Assembly: GCA_934270475.1 (NCBI GenBank)
Contig: CAKQPS010000001.1
Span: 248,001 to 312,000, forward strand
Source of the DNA: an uncultured Alphaproteobacteria bacterium
Lineage (GTDB): Bacteria > Pseudomonadota > Alphaproteobacteria > RF32 > CAG-239
DNA: 64,000 bases
Direction: 5' to 3'
The notes below the pieces were generated by a model. The model did no database searches and was not told the origin of the DNA. It saw only the letters and a program-made list of their open reading frames with translations. The translations under genes and the position numbers were made by a program. Below, in pieces: positions 17,398 through 26,900 of the stretch (its first letter is position 1; the number at the start of each line of letters is the position of its first letter).

Positions 17398-19657
17398 TTT
17401 GGGCATAAGATTGCTGTTACCGGTTGTGCTGCTGTGCAGCGGGCAGGCTTTTGCCGTTAATGAAGCCGGAGAAATTCAGCGCAAGGAAAATAAAACTCCT
17501 CATGCGGCAATGGACGTGGCGCATAATATTACAAATATTCAGTTTGCCGAAGACAACAATATTGAAGGGCAGAATGCTATAAATTTCAGTGCCGATGAAT
17601 TGACTAATGATGAAAAAAACGGCTTGATTATTGCAAAAGGCGATGTGGAAATTTTTTATAGCGGAATGCGTTTGCAAACAGATAAGTTAGTCTATAATCA
17701 AAATAAAGATTTGGTAACGGCGCAGGGCAATGTGCGTTTATATTCGTCCGACGGCTCTATTGTATACAGCGATAAAGTGGAGCTTACCGAGCAAATGACT
17801 ACCGGCGAAATGCAGCATATAAAGGTTTTGCTAAAAGACGAATCGCACGTTTTTGCCAGGAGTTTTAGAAAGAAAAACAACCGTAGAAAACAATTGGCTT
17901 ATGCCACTTATACGCCTTGCGATATGTGCGACGCTCAGTCTCCGCTGTGGTCTATCAGCGCCCGCAAGGTTCAGCATAATGAAGAAAGCCAAAACGTGCA
18001 TTATAATGATGCGGTGATAAAAATTAAAAATGTACCGGTTTTCTATACGCCGTTCTTTTCACACCCTGATCCAAGCGTAAAACGGCGTTCCGGCTTTTTG
18101 GCGCCGACGATGGGAAGCTCAAATTATTTGGGTGCCGTTGTGCAGCCTCGCTATTTTTGGGCGGTTAACGACCAAACAAATGTTATTTTTTCGCCGATAT
18201 ATTCTTCGGATAAAGGTATGGTTTGGGGCGGCAGCTATCAGCAATATTTTTACAGCGCCGACACAGATATTTCCGGAAGTTATTTAAAAGACGGCAAAGA
18301 CGGTCGTCCGCAGCACCGCGGCAATATTTTTGCTAAAGGACGTTATGATATCAATGACTTGTGGCGAATGAAATATGATTGGAAATATGTTTCCGACTAT
18401 ATTTATTTGAAAGAGCTGAGCCTGCCGTATCAAGATGATGCGTGGCTGACTTCTAATTTGAGCTTTGAGCGGTTCAGCGGACGTGATTATGCGTCGGTTG
18501 AGGCTTATTACTATGAAATTTTAAGCTATAATCTGCGCCGCAATAATGAAAATCAGTTCCGTGAGATAAACAGCCGCAAGCCGACGGTTGCTCCGCTGAT
18601 TGATGTGGAAATGTATTCCGATCCGAGTTCTATCGGCTCATATTTCAAAAATGAATTTAACAGTGCGTCAATTTATCATAAAGACGGAAAAAGCACACAG
18701 CGTTTAACTTCCATCAATGCTTGGGAACTGCCGTTTACATCGTCGTTTGGTGAAAAATATCGTTTTGTTGCCTCATTAAAATCCGATGCCTATTATGTGA
18801 ACCGCTATCAATATTTGCCAAATGACAAATACAGCGGCACGGTTACAAGATTTTTCCCGCAAGCCGGTATTGAATGGCGTTTGCCGTTTGTCCGCGCCAA
18901 TGAAGCTTCGCGGCAGATTATTGAGCCGGTAGTGGTCGGCGTATTGGCTCCGAATGGCGGCAATAAAGCAGATAAAATTCCAAACGAGGACAGCGAAGAC
19001 GTTTATTTTGATGATACGAATGTTTTGGATTTGGACAGATACGCAGGATATGACCGCAACGATACGGGCAGCCGTGTCAGCTATGGTTTGCGCTGGAGTT
19101 CTTACGGCGATATTATCGGACGTACGTCAGCGTTTATTGCTCAAAGCTATGAACAAGATAAGGACAGCAGCTTTACGCAAAGTTTGGACAGCGATTATAA
19201 TTCGAAGTTCAGCGATTATGTCGGACGCGTTAATGCAGAACCGAATGAATATTTGAACTTAAATTATCGGTTCAGATTGGATAAAGATTCTCTTGATGCT
19301 AAATACAGCGAATTGGGAGCTGGGTTCGGACCGTCTTTTTTACGCGCCTATACTTCATACATCTTTTTGCGGGGAAACACCTATTACAATCAGTTGTATT
19401 CGGAACGTAAAGAATTATATACTTCTTTGAGCTCGGCGCTTTCGCAGTTTTGGTCTGTGAGCGTGTATAATTTGCAGGATTTGACTGAAAACAGCCGTGG
19501 TTCGCTGGAACATGGCGGCAATGTGATTTATGAAGACGAATGTTTGAAATGGGTTACCTCTGTTAAAAAATATAACAGCAGCAACCCTGATTTGAAAAAC
19601 AGCTATGAATTTGGCACGACATTCTATCTGAAAACCATTGGCAGTTTCGGGTCTTGA
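17381..19657 (+). CDS. lptD: LptD, LPS assembly outer-membrane protein
   Basis: This 758-aa outer-membrane beta-barrel inserts LPS into the outer leaflet. The ATG at 17381 is set by an AAGGAG site 4 bp upstream and gives a signal peptide ending in GQAFA. An OstA/LptA-like N-domain (about 65-190) includes GLIIAKGDVEIFYSG. It is followed by the large barrel, ending in TFYLKTIGSFGS. The CDMC Cys pair near the domain junction may form a disulfide. It lies between lptF and surA, whose product is its assembly chaperone. Confidence 0.94.
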   Translation: MRICCSLGIRLLLPVVLLCSGQAFAVNEAGEIQRKENKTPHAAMDVAHNITNIQFAEDNNIEGQNAINFSADELTNDEKNGLIIAKGDVEIFYSGMRLQTDKLVYNQNKDLVTAQGNVRLYSSDGSIVYSDKVELTEQMTTGEMQHIKVLLKDESHVFARSFRKKNNRRKQLAYATYTPCDMCDAQSPLWSISARKVQHNEESQNVHYNDAVIKIKNVPVFYTPFFSHPDPSVKRRSGFLAPTMGSSNYLGAVVQPRYFWAVNDQTNVIFSPIYSSDKGMVWGGSYQQYFYSADTDISGSYLKDGKDGRPQHRGNIFAKGRYDINDLWRMKYDWKYVSDYIYLKELSLPYQDDAWLTSNLSFERFSGRDYASVEAYYYEILSYNLRRNNENQFREINSRKPTVAPLIDVEMYSDPSSIGSYFKNEFNSASIYHKDGKSTQRLTSINAWELPFTSSFGEKYRFVASLKSDAYYVNRYQYLPNDKYSGTVTRFFPQAGIEWRLPFVRANEASRQIIEPVVVGVLAPNGGNKADKIPNEDSEDVYFDDTNVLDLDRYAGYDRNDTGSRVSYGLRWSSYGDIIGRTSAFIAQSYEQDKDSSFTQSLDSDYNSKFSDYVGRVNAEPNEYLNLNYRFRLDKDSLDAKYSELGAGFGPSFLRAYTSYIFLRGNTYYNQLYSERKELYTSLSSALSQFWSVSVYNLQDLTENSRGSLEHGGNVIYEDECLKWVTSVKKYNSSNPDLKNSYEFGTTFYLKTIGSFGS

Positions 19658-19670
19658 TGAAGGAGGAACA

Positions 19671-20870
19671 ATGAAAAAGCTAGTTTTGATGTTGGGCATT
19701 TTATGCGGTTTTGCCGGCAGCGCTATGGCGCAGGAAATGAATTTGCAGGAGCTGGATAGTCAAGCCCGCATGGAGCGTCCGAATACTAATTCTATTATGT
19801 TTCGACGTAATGCCGACCAATACCGCCAATTAAGCGATGACGAAAAAGCCGATATTGCAGAACGCCGCGAACAAGCCCGCAAAATACGTTTGCAGCAAGA
19901 AGAATTTGCCCGCCGGAAAGCTATGGAAGAGGCTCGCCGCCGTGCCATGGAAGAAGCTCAAAAAGAAGCAGAACGCCGCCGCGCCGAAGCTTTGAAACCA
20001 ATCACTCTTTATGAAAATAAGCTCAAAATTTATGCTTTAGTAAACGGCGAGGTTATTACCAGCAGCGATATGCAGAGTCGGATTAACGCTTTTATTTTAA
20101 TGACCGGAATTCCATATAATAAGCAGACAAAAGCGATGATTACCGGAAAAGTTCTGCAGTCGGCGATAGATGAAAAGCTGAAAATCCAAGAGGCGGAAAA
20201 AAATAAAATAAAAATCAGCCAAAAAGAAATTGATAAGGCTTTGCGCCGGTTTGAGCAGAGCAATAATATGCCAGCAGGACAGCTTAAAAAAGTTTTGAAT
20301 GACGCTAAAGTCAGCGTAAAAGTTTGGAGTACGCAGATAGAGGCGGATTTAGCATGGCAAAAGCTGATTACACAAAAAGGCTATAATGAAGTTAATATCG
20401 GCGAATCGGATATTAACAAGGCATTGGCAGAAATCAAAAAAGACCAAACCAAACAAAAATTTATGGTTTCGGAAATTGTGATTGATAAAAAAGATGCTAA
20501 AGATTTGGAGCAGCTGGTGGAAAATTTGCGCCACGATCCGCGGTTTGAATTATATGCTATGCAGTTTTCACAAAGCCCAAGTGCGGCAAACGGCGGGCGT
20601 TTAGGCTGGATTAGCAAAGGAAAACTGCCGTCGGTTTTGGAAAATTCAATTCTGAAAATGAAAGACGGGGAAGTTTCCGACCCGATTGCTTTTGGTAAAG
20701 ATTTTTATATTTTCAAAATGGAAAAAGTTTTCAATCCGGCAATAGATAAGCCGGAAACACCGTCAAGACAAGAAGTGAAAAACTTTTTGGAAAATAAAAA
20801 ATTGGAAGAATATTCCAATCGCTATATTAAAAACCTGCGCAGCCGCGCTTTGATTGAAAAGAAAATATGA
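19671..20870 (+). CDS. surA: SurA-like periplasmic peptidyl-prolyl isomerase
   Basis: This protein of about 399 aa is a periplasmic chaperone for outer-membrane proteins such as LptD. The ATG at 19671 has an AGGAGG site; the signal peptide ends in GSAMA. A highly charged Arg/Glu/Ala coiled coil (about 60-115) is unusual and precedes a SurA N-domain (about 120-240). One parvulin domain (about 260-350) shows GGRLGWISKGKLPSVLE. E. coli SurA has two parvulin domains; this has one. It overlaps rsmA by 4 bp. pdxA, which often lies between them, is absent. Confidence 0.85.
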   Translation: MKKLVLMLGILCGFAGSAMAQEMNLQELDSQARMERPNTNSIMFRRNADQYRQLSDDEKADIAERREQARKIRLQQEEFARRKAMEEARRRAMEEAQKEAERRRAEALKPITLYENKLKIYALVNGEVITSSDMQSRINAFILMTGIPYNKQTKAMITGKVLQSAIDEKLKIQEAEKNKIKISQKEIDKALRRFEQSNNMPAGQLKKVLNDAKVSVKVWSTQIEADLAWQKLITQKGYNEVNIGESDINKALAEIKKDQTKQKFMVSEIVIDKKDAKDLEQLVENLRHDPRFELYAMQFSQSPSAANGGRLGWISKGKLPSVLENSILKMKDGEVSDPIAFGKDFYIFKMEKVFNPAIDKPETPSRQEVKNFLENKKLEEYSNRYIKNLRSRALIEKKI

Positions 20871-21700
20871 TGAGCGAACTGCCTTCTTTACGCGAAACTG
20901 TCGATAATTACGGCTTGATGGCTAAAAAAGCTTTAGGACAGAATTTTTTGCTGGATCAGAATATTACTGACAAAATTATCCGCAGTTCTTTAGAGGCGCG
21001 CGGATTAAAGGATTTTTCGGCTGAAGATGTGTATGAAATCGGTCCAGGACCAGGGGGATTGACCCGTGCGGTGCTGAAAAACAATCCACATAGCCTGACC
21101 GTGATAGAAATGGATGAGCGCTGCATAGAAATTATGCGCGAGCTGCAAACATTCTATGGTGATAAACTGCATATTGTGAATGGCGACGCTTTGAAATTTG
21201 ATTTTATGCAGCCTTCGGAATGTGCTAAAAGTATTGTCAGCAATCTTCCGTATCATATTTCTGTGCCGCTGCTGCTGGGATTTTTGCAAAATATGCGGCA
21301 GTTCAAAAGCCTTACGCTGATGTTTCAAAAAGAAGTGGCGGAGAGAATTTCGGCTGAACCGAACAATAAAAATTATGGGCGCTTATCAGTTATGGCGCAG
21401 CTGGTTTGCAAAGTTAAGCTGCTGTTTCATCTAAATCCGAGCTGTTTTGTGCCAGCGCCGAAAATTTGGTCTTCGGTGCTGCTGTTTACGCCGCAGGAAA
21501 ACATACCGTCGGCAGAGGAGCTGGCAAAGCTGGAAAAAATTACCGAAGCGGCGTTTGGACAGCGGCGGAAAATGATTCGCCAAAGTTTGAAAGGATTTGC
21601 AAATTTGGAAAGCGCCTGTGAATTTGCCGGAGTGGCTTTGACCGACCGCGCCGAAAACATTACGCCGGAACAATATTTGATTTTAGCAAAAAATATTTAG
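20867..21700 (+). CDS. rsmA: RsmA (KsgA), 16S rRNA dimethyladenosine transferase
   Basis: This 277-aa enzyme dimethylates two adjacent adenines near the 3' end of 16S rRNA using S-adenosylmethionine. It carries KKALGQNFLLDQNI at the start, the SAM motif EIGPGPGGLTRAVL (about 54-67), the catalytic NLPYH motif and VPAPKIWSSV. Length and motifs are typical. The start overlaps the end of surA (ATGA), so the genes are translationally coupled; lptF-lptD-surA-rsmA act as one operon. Confidence 0.97.
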   Translation: MMSELPSLRETVDNYGLMAKKALGQNFLLDQNITDKIIRSSLEARGLKDFSAEDVYEIGPGPGGLTRAVLKNNPHSLTVIEMDERCIEIMRELQTFYGDKLHIVNGDALKFDFMQPSECAKSIVSNLPYHISVPLLLGFLQNMRQFKSLTLMFQKEVAERISAEPNNKNYGRLSVMAQLVCKVKLLFHLNPSCFVPAPKIWSSVLLFTPQENIPSAEELAKLEKITEAAFGQRRKMIRQSLKGFANLESACEFAGVALTDRAENITPEQYLILAKNI

Positions 21701-21782
21701 CTAAGCTCTTGTTTTTTTATTAAAATGTTAATACTTTTTACTTAGCCTATAAAAGGTTCAAACTTTTTAGGACAGCATAAAA

Positions 21783-23693
21783 ATGCACACGATTCATACG
21801 TTGATTTTAGATTTAACGCTTATCACTATTTATGCGGCGATTGTAACGCTGTTGTTCAAAAAACTGAAACAACCGACGGTTTTGGGCTATATTTTAGCCG
21901 GAATTTTGGCAGGACCGTATTTTGATTTGCTGCCTACCGTCACCGACCGCGAAAATCTAAGCCTGTGGGCGGATATCGGCGTAATATTCCTGTTGTTCGG
22001 TTTGGGCTTGGAATTTAGTTTTAAAAAAATGATAAATGTCGGCAAGGCCGCTATGATAACGGCTAACGCCAATATTTTGTTTATGCTGTTTTTGGGCTAT
22101 AATACCGGTTTGCTTCTGGGGTGGACAACTATGGACAGCTTTTTTTTGGGCAGTATGATTTCAATGTCATCGACCACAATTATCATTAAGGCATTTGATG
22201 ATTTGAATATTAAAAAGCAGCGATTTACCGATTTGGTATTCGGCGTGTTGGTGGTGGAAGATTTAGTTGGAATTTTACTGTTGGTGCTGCTGCCGACTAT
22301 TGCACTGGGTTCGACTATTGACGGCGAGGCTTTGCTTTTCAGCACCGGAAAATTGGTTTTGTTTTTAGTTTTATGTTTTGTCGCCGGAATTTATTTGGTG
22401 CCGACAATGCTTAAAAAAATCGACAGTTTCTTGAATGACGAACAGTTGTTGCTGGTGATGATTGCGATGTGTTTCGGAATGGTGGCGCTGGCAAATTATT
22501 CCGGTTTTTCATCGGCGCTCGGTGCTTTTATTATGGGCTCTATTTTGGCTGAAACTCCGCTGATTGAGCGAATCGAAAAAACAATAAAGCCTTTGAAAGA
22601 CTTTTTCGGTGCCGTCTTTTTTGTGTCAGTCGGCATGATGGTTAATCCGGCAATGTTTTGGGAATATGCTTTTCCTATCTGCGTGATTACTTTTATTGTG
22701 ATGGTCGGTAAAGTGGCATTTTCCTGCTTTGGTTTTATTGTTTCGGGACAGCCGCTGAAAATTTCGGTTTTAGGCGCATTTTCTTTGGCGCAGGTCGGAG
22801 AATTTGCTTTTATTATTGCTAGTTTGGGTATGAGCTTGGGTGTGCTTCATAAACAAGTATATCCGATTATTGTGGCGGTGTCGGTTATTACAACTTTCTT
22901 TACGCCGATGATGATAAAATTTGCCGAGCCGATGTTTAATGTGATTAAGCGCTATTTACCGGAAAAATGGCAGGCGTTTTTGGCACAGCATGTGGTTGGG
23001 CAAAAAGAAACTAAAAGCGAAGAACGGCTGTGGAATATTCTTTTGAAAAATTATTTACTGCGCTTGATTTTGTTTATTATGATTAACTATGCGGTGATTG
23101 GTTTTGCCAATTATTTTGTGCGTCCTTGGGTGCATCAATATTTGCCGAATATGACGGCGCGCGCGGTGGTGACTGTGATTACGCTGCTGCTGATGTCGCC
23201 GTTTTTGAAAGCGTTGATAGGCTGGGAAACAATTTTGCCGGTGGTTTTGGCAGAAAAAATGCGTCCTTTGTCCGAAATGTCGCAAAAGCTGTGCAGATTT
23301 AGTTTTTGCAAAAGCAAAGTCGTACAAAAAGTTAAAGACACTTTGAGTGTTTGCGAAACAGAAAATCTGAAAAATTTGTTTATTTCAAACAATCAGGTGG
23401 CGACTGTTTACTATAAGCTATGGAAAGCTAAAAAAGCCAATCGTCTGCCATTGCTGTTTTTAACAAGTTTCAGAATGTTAATCGTCTGCTTTTTTATTAT
23501 GACGGTGGTGCATCAATTTTTAACGGAAAATAATAAAGTTATTTTTGGTTTGGTGATTATTTCGCTGGTTATGCTTTCGCAATCCCGCTGGCTGTTTGAG
23601 CAATATATGAAAATAGAAAAACAGTTTTTGGATAATTTAAACGGCAGAGATGCCTCTCAAAGAGCGGAAAAGGAAGATACGGCAGAAAAATAG
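21783..23693 (+). CDS. CPA2-family cation/proton antiporter (Kef-like)
   Basis: This 636-aa inner-membrane protein has about 12-13 N-terminal helices of the Na+/H+ exchanger (PF00999) type. Visible landmarks are KLKQPTVLGYILAGILAGP, DIGVIFLLFGLGLEFSF and the VVEDLVGILLL ion-site region. Kef/YbaL proteins usually end in an NAD-binding RCK (TrkA-N) domain. Here the C-terminal 230 residues instead hold further membrane segments and a short soluble part, with no Rossmann GxGxxG. Ion specificity is unknown. An AGGACAG ribosome site precedes the ATG. It is monocistronic. Confidence 0.85.
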   Translation: MHTIHTLILDLTLITIYAAIVTLLFKKLKQPTVLGYILAGILAGPYFDLLPTVTDRENLSLWADIGVIFLLFGLGLEFSFKKMINVGKAAMITANANILFMLFLGYNTGLLLGWTTMDSFFLGSMISMSSTTIIIKAFDDLNIKKQRFTDLVFGVLVVEDLVGILLLVLLPTIALGSTIDGEALLFSTGKLVLFLVLCFVAGIYLVPTMLKKIDSFLNDEQLLLVMIAMCFGMVALANYSGFSSALGAFIMGSILAETPLIERIEKTIKPLKDFFGAVFFVSVGMMVNPAMFWEYAFPICVITFIVMVGKVAFSCFGFIVSGQPLKISVLGAFSLAQVGEFAFIIASLGMSLGVLHKQVYPIIVAVSVITTFFTPMMIKFAEPMFNVIKRYLPEKWQAFLAQHVVGQKETKSEERLWNILLKNYLLRLILFIMINYAVIGFANYFVRPWVHQYLPNMTARAVVTVITLLLMSPFLKALIGWETILPVVLAEKMRPLSEMSQKLCRFSFCKSKVVQKVKDTLSVCETENLKNLFISNNQVATVYYKLWKAKKANRLPLLFLTSFRMLIVCFFIMTVVHQFLTENNKVIFGLVIISLVMLSQSRWLFEQYMKIEKQFLDNLNGRDASQRAEKEDTAEK

Positions 23694-23732
23694 TTTTAGG
23701 CGGCGGTGATGGCTTTGGGACGCGGCTGGATT

Positions 23733-23998
23733 TTAGATTAAATCGTGAATGTTGTATTCGTCATAGCCTTCATAATAGTAGCTAACATCAATACCTTTCA
23801 TAAAAACTTCGCGTTCGTTGATTTTATCCGTAAGGGCGTTTTGCAGCAAATGTTCTGACTTTTATCTTGTCAATTTTTCCGCTGTCAAAGAGCTTTTTTG
23901 CTTTGGTTTTGCTTATTTTCTCTTCAACTTTGTTCAGTTCTATTTGGTCTGTGATATTTAATTTATTTTCTAAAACTATATCAACACCTTTAAAATCT
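23733..23998 (-). pseudogene. Remnant of a Fic-family AMP-transferase gene
   Basis: Read on the minus strand, two frames give pieces of one Fic protein. From 23998 the frame shows ITDQIELNKVEEKISK and KKLFDSGKIDKIKV, the usual N-terminal part of the short Fic/cell-filamentation family. It then hits a stop. The next frame starts LLQNALTDKINEREVFMKG, continues SYYYEGYDEYNIHDL and stops at 23733; this is the Fic C-terminus. The centre with the HPFxxGNG active site is missing, and no start codon is left. So it is a deleted, frameshifted relic filling the gap between the antiporter and autotransporter genes. Confidence 0.75.
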
Positions 23999-26900
23999 TT
24001 AGAACTTATAGCCTAAATTGAACAGATAATAAACATTGCTCTTTTGTTCAAGCGGAGCGTTGACAGCAGCGCTGAGCGAAAGTTTTTTATAGTCGTACTG
24101 CGCCTTTACGCTTAACAAACCGCTGTTGCGCTGTAAACGATTGCTGTTGATTTGGTATGAGCCAAGCATATTGTCCATGGTTGCCATGGTTGAATATTTG
24201 CTGCCAAACTCATGGAAATAACGTCCGCCGGCAGTCAGCAAAACAGACTGTTCTTTGCCAAGGTCAAAATCTTTTTTGATGTCCATACCAATAACAGATT
24301 GAACAGACGTAACTTTGTCGCTGTCAGCTTTGAGTCCGCCGTTATTTTCTTTTAAGCCGTCAACTTTTACTTCTGTGATATTAGCGCCGGCAACCGGTTC
24401 AAGCTGCGCAACGTCAAGGTCTATGGTTTGGCGGGCTTCGGCATCAATACCATAGTAGTAGTTGGTTAAATCAGCTTTATAAGCCTTATCCACGCCGCTG
24501 CGGCTGTAGTGACCTTTGCCGAAACCGACTTTAGGCTTAGCCATAGCGCGGAAGTTATCGTTAGTATAAGTCAGCGGAGCAAACACTTCAAGCACATTGT
24601 TATAACGAGATGAACCGTCATCAAAATCGCTGTCGCTGTGAGCCGCCGCCGCACCAAGACCGGCGCGCCAGTTGTTGGCAATTTGATAGTCGCTGAAACC
24701 GTAAACGGCGGTAACCTTGTCTTTGTAACCGGAAACATTTTGTTTGCCGCCAAATTCTTGCTGATAAGCCATAACATTAACTTTAGCGCGGTTGATTTCA
24801 TTAGTTTGCGCTAAAATGTCATCATTAGCCGCACGGTTGATATTTGAAAGCAAATCCAAGTCTTGTTTTGCCAAGTTCGGAAGCATACTAAAGCCAAACT
24901 CATGGTTTAGAGCCATATCAAAAGCCGAAGCGCTGGACGCGCCTTTTAAGGTGTTGAAAACGCCCTCGCCTTTTTGCGCCGCATAGTTAGTGCTTAAATA
25001 AGAAGCCAATTCTTTATCTGCAACAGTTTCGTCAAATGATTTCATAGTCATAATAACATCGGTGTTGCCGGATTCATTAGCGGCTTTTTCAGCATTAAAC
25101 ATATAAGAGCCGGAAACAATGTTTAAGCCTGCGTCTTTGCCGATAAACGAATCGTTGTTGCGATAAGTGGTGTCAAATCTGCTTTGGGTAATATCGGCAT
25201 CGGCGGTAACCGTGCCTTTGAGCGCAGAAGCTTCATAAGTTCCGTTTTTGCCGACGGATATAGAGCCGTTGTTCTCAGTTGCGGCGTCAAAATCTATATC
25301 AGAATTATATTTGATGGTGCCGTTATTGATAAATGAGGCATCATTTTTTACCATTATGAAAGAAGATTGAGTGGCGGTGTTTTTATCTTCACATTCTAAA
25401 CCGCTGCATTTTACAGCGCCGCCGCTTACAGTAATAGTGCCGTTATTGGTTGCGGTGCCGCCTGTCAGATAGATGCCGTAGGACGTGCTGCCGCCGGACT
25501 GGTTTATGTTTATATTTCCGGAATTGGCAAAATTACCACTGCGTACACTTACACCATGAGAGTTGGAGCCATAAATGGTAATAGTTCCACCTTCATTTTT
25601 AGCCGAGCCGCCGTTCACAACAATGCCTGCACCATTGCTGATGTAATTGGTAGCCGAGCCGACTGTTATGCTGCCTGAATTTGTGAACTCACCGCCGGAA
25701 ACGATTACTCCCTTGCCATCGCTGCCGTTTATAGCAATGATGCCGCTATTAACCGTAGTGCCGGAAGATTTTACACCATAGCTGCTGTCCGTGTTAACGT
25801 TGATTTGGCTGCTATTGTTAAATTTGCCACCTTCAGCCACATCAACCGCGGTGTTGGAACTTCCGGGGGTGAAACCGGAAACTGAGGCAATTTCTATGGT
25901 GCCGTTATTGTTAAAAGTGGCTTTCCCGACTTTGACTGCCGTGCTGTTGTTGGTGTTAATCAAACGCAGAGAGCCGTTGTTGGTGATTGTTCCGGACCCA
26001 TTTGTGGCATCTATGATAGTGCCTTGTTTGGTAATTGATAATTGTACACCATTGTTAATGGTGACATTCGAGCTATCGGTTAATTTGATTAAATTTCCTT
26101 GCTCAATGCTTAGATTCTTTTTAATGGTTAAATCACCGCTTACAAGGTAATAGGTTAGGGTTTCGGCGGCTTCTTTGCTGCAGTTTTCTGCGCCGTCAGC
26201 GCTTGGGTCGCAAATTCTCACTCTGCCGACTTCTTCAATTTCAGCTTTGCCGTTTATATGAAAGACAGTGGCGTTTTTGCCGAAAATTTTAATGATATTA
26301 TTTTTTATAACAGCGATTTCTTTACCTTCGCCAGTACCAGCAGAATATATAGCTGTGTTGCCGTCGCCATAAACATTGATGATGCCGTTGTTGGTGATAT
26401 GGCTGTTGCCGGTGGCATACATACCAAAAGAGTTAGTTCCCTTTACATTGATAACGCCTGTTGAATCGTTTATCATATTTGCGATGCCGGAGGCAGCGCT
26501 GCTCATACCGGCAGAGTAACCAGTGTTTACGTTAATAGTTCCCTGATTAACGATTTTGGCTACAGAAATAGCATCGCTGGTTAGATGCATACCTGTGTTG
26601 CTGTAGTTTGTGCCGTTAGAGTTCAGGTTTATGGTTCCGGTGTTGGTGGCAGTTCCTTGTTTTGATGCCACGGTCATAGCAGAAGTATCGGCAGAAGTAA
26701 TGGTTATAGTGCCGGAGTTTGTTATGGTTTCGGTTTCGGAAGAAGTTACCGATGAGGTTCGGCTCGGTGATTTGGTATTCATAATATTCTGCTTAATATT
26801 TAGCAGATTTGTAGCGTTTGAACCGCTGGAAGAACTGCTGTTGGTGGCTTCATAAATGATGGTTCCGTTATTAACGGCGTTGCTGTAGTTGCCGCCGAAT

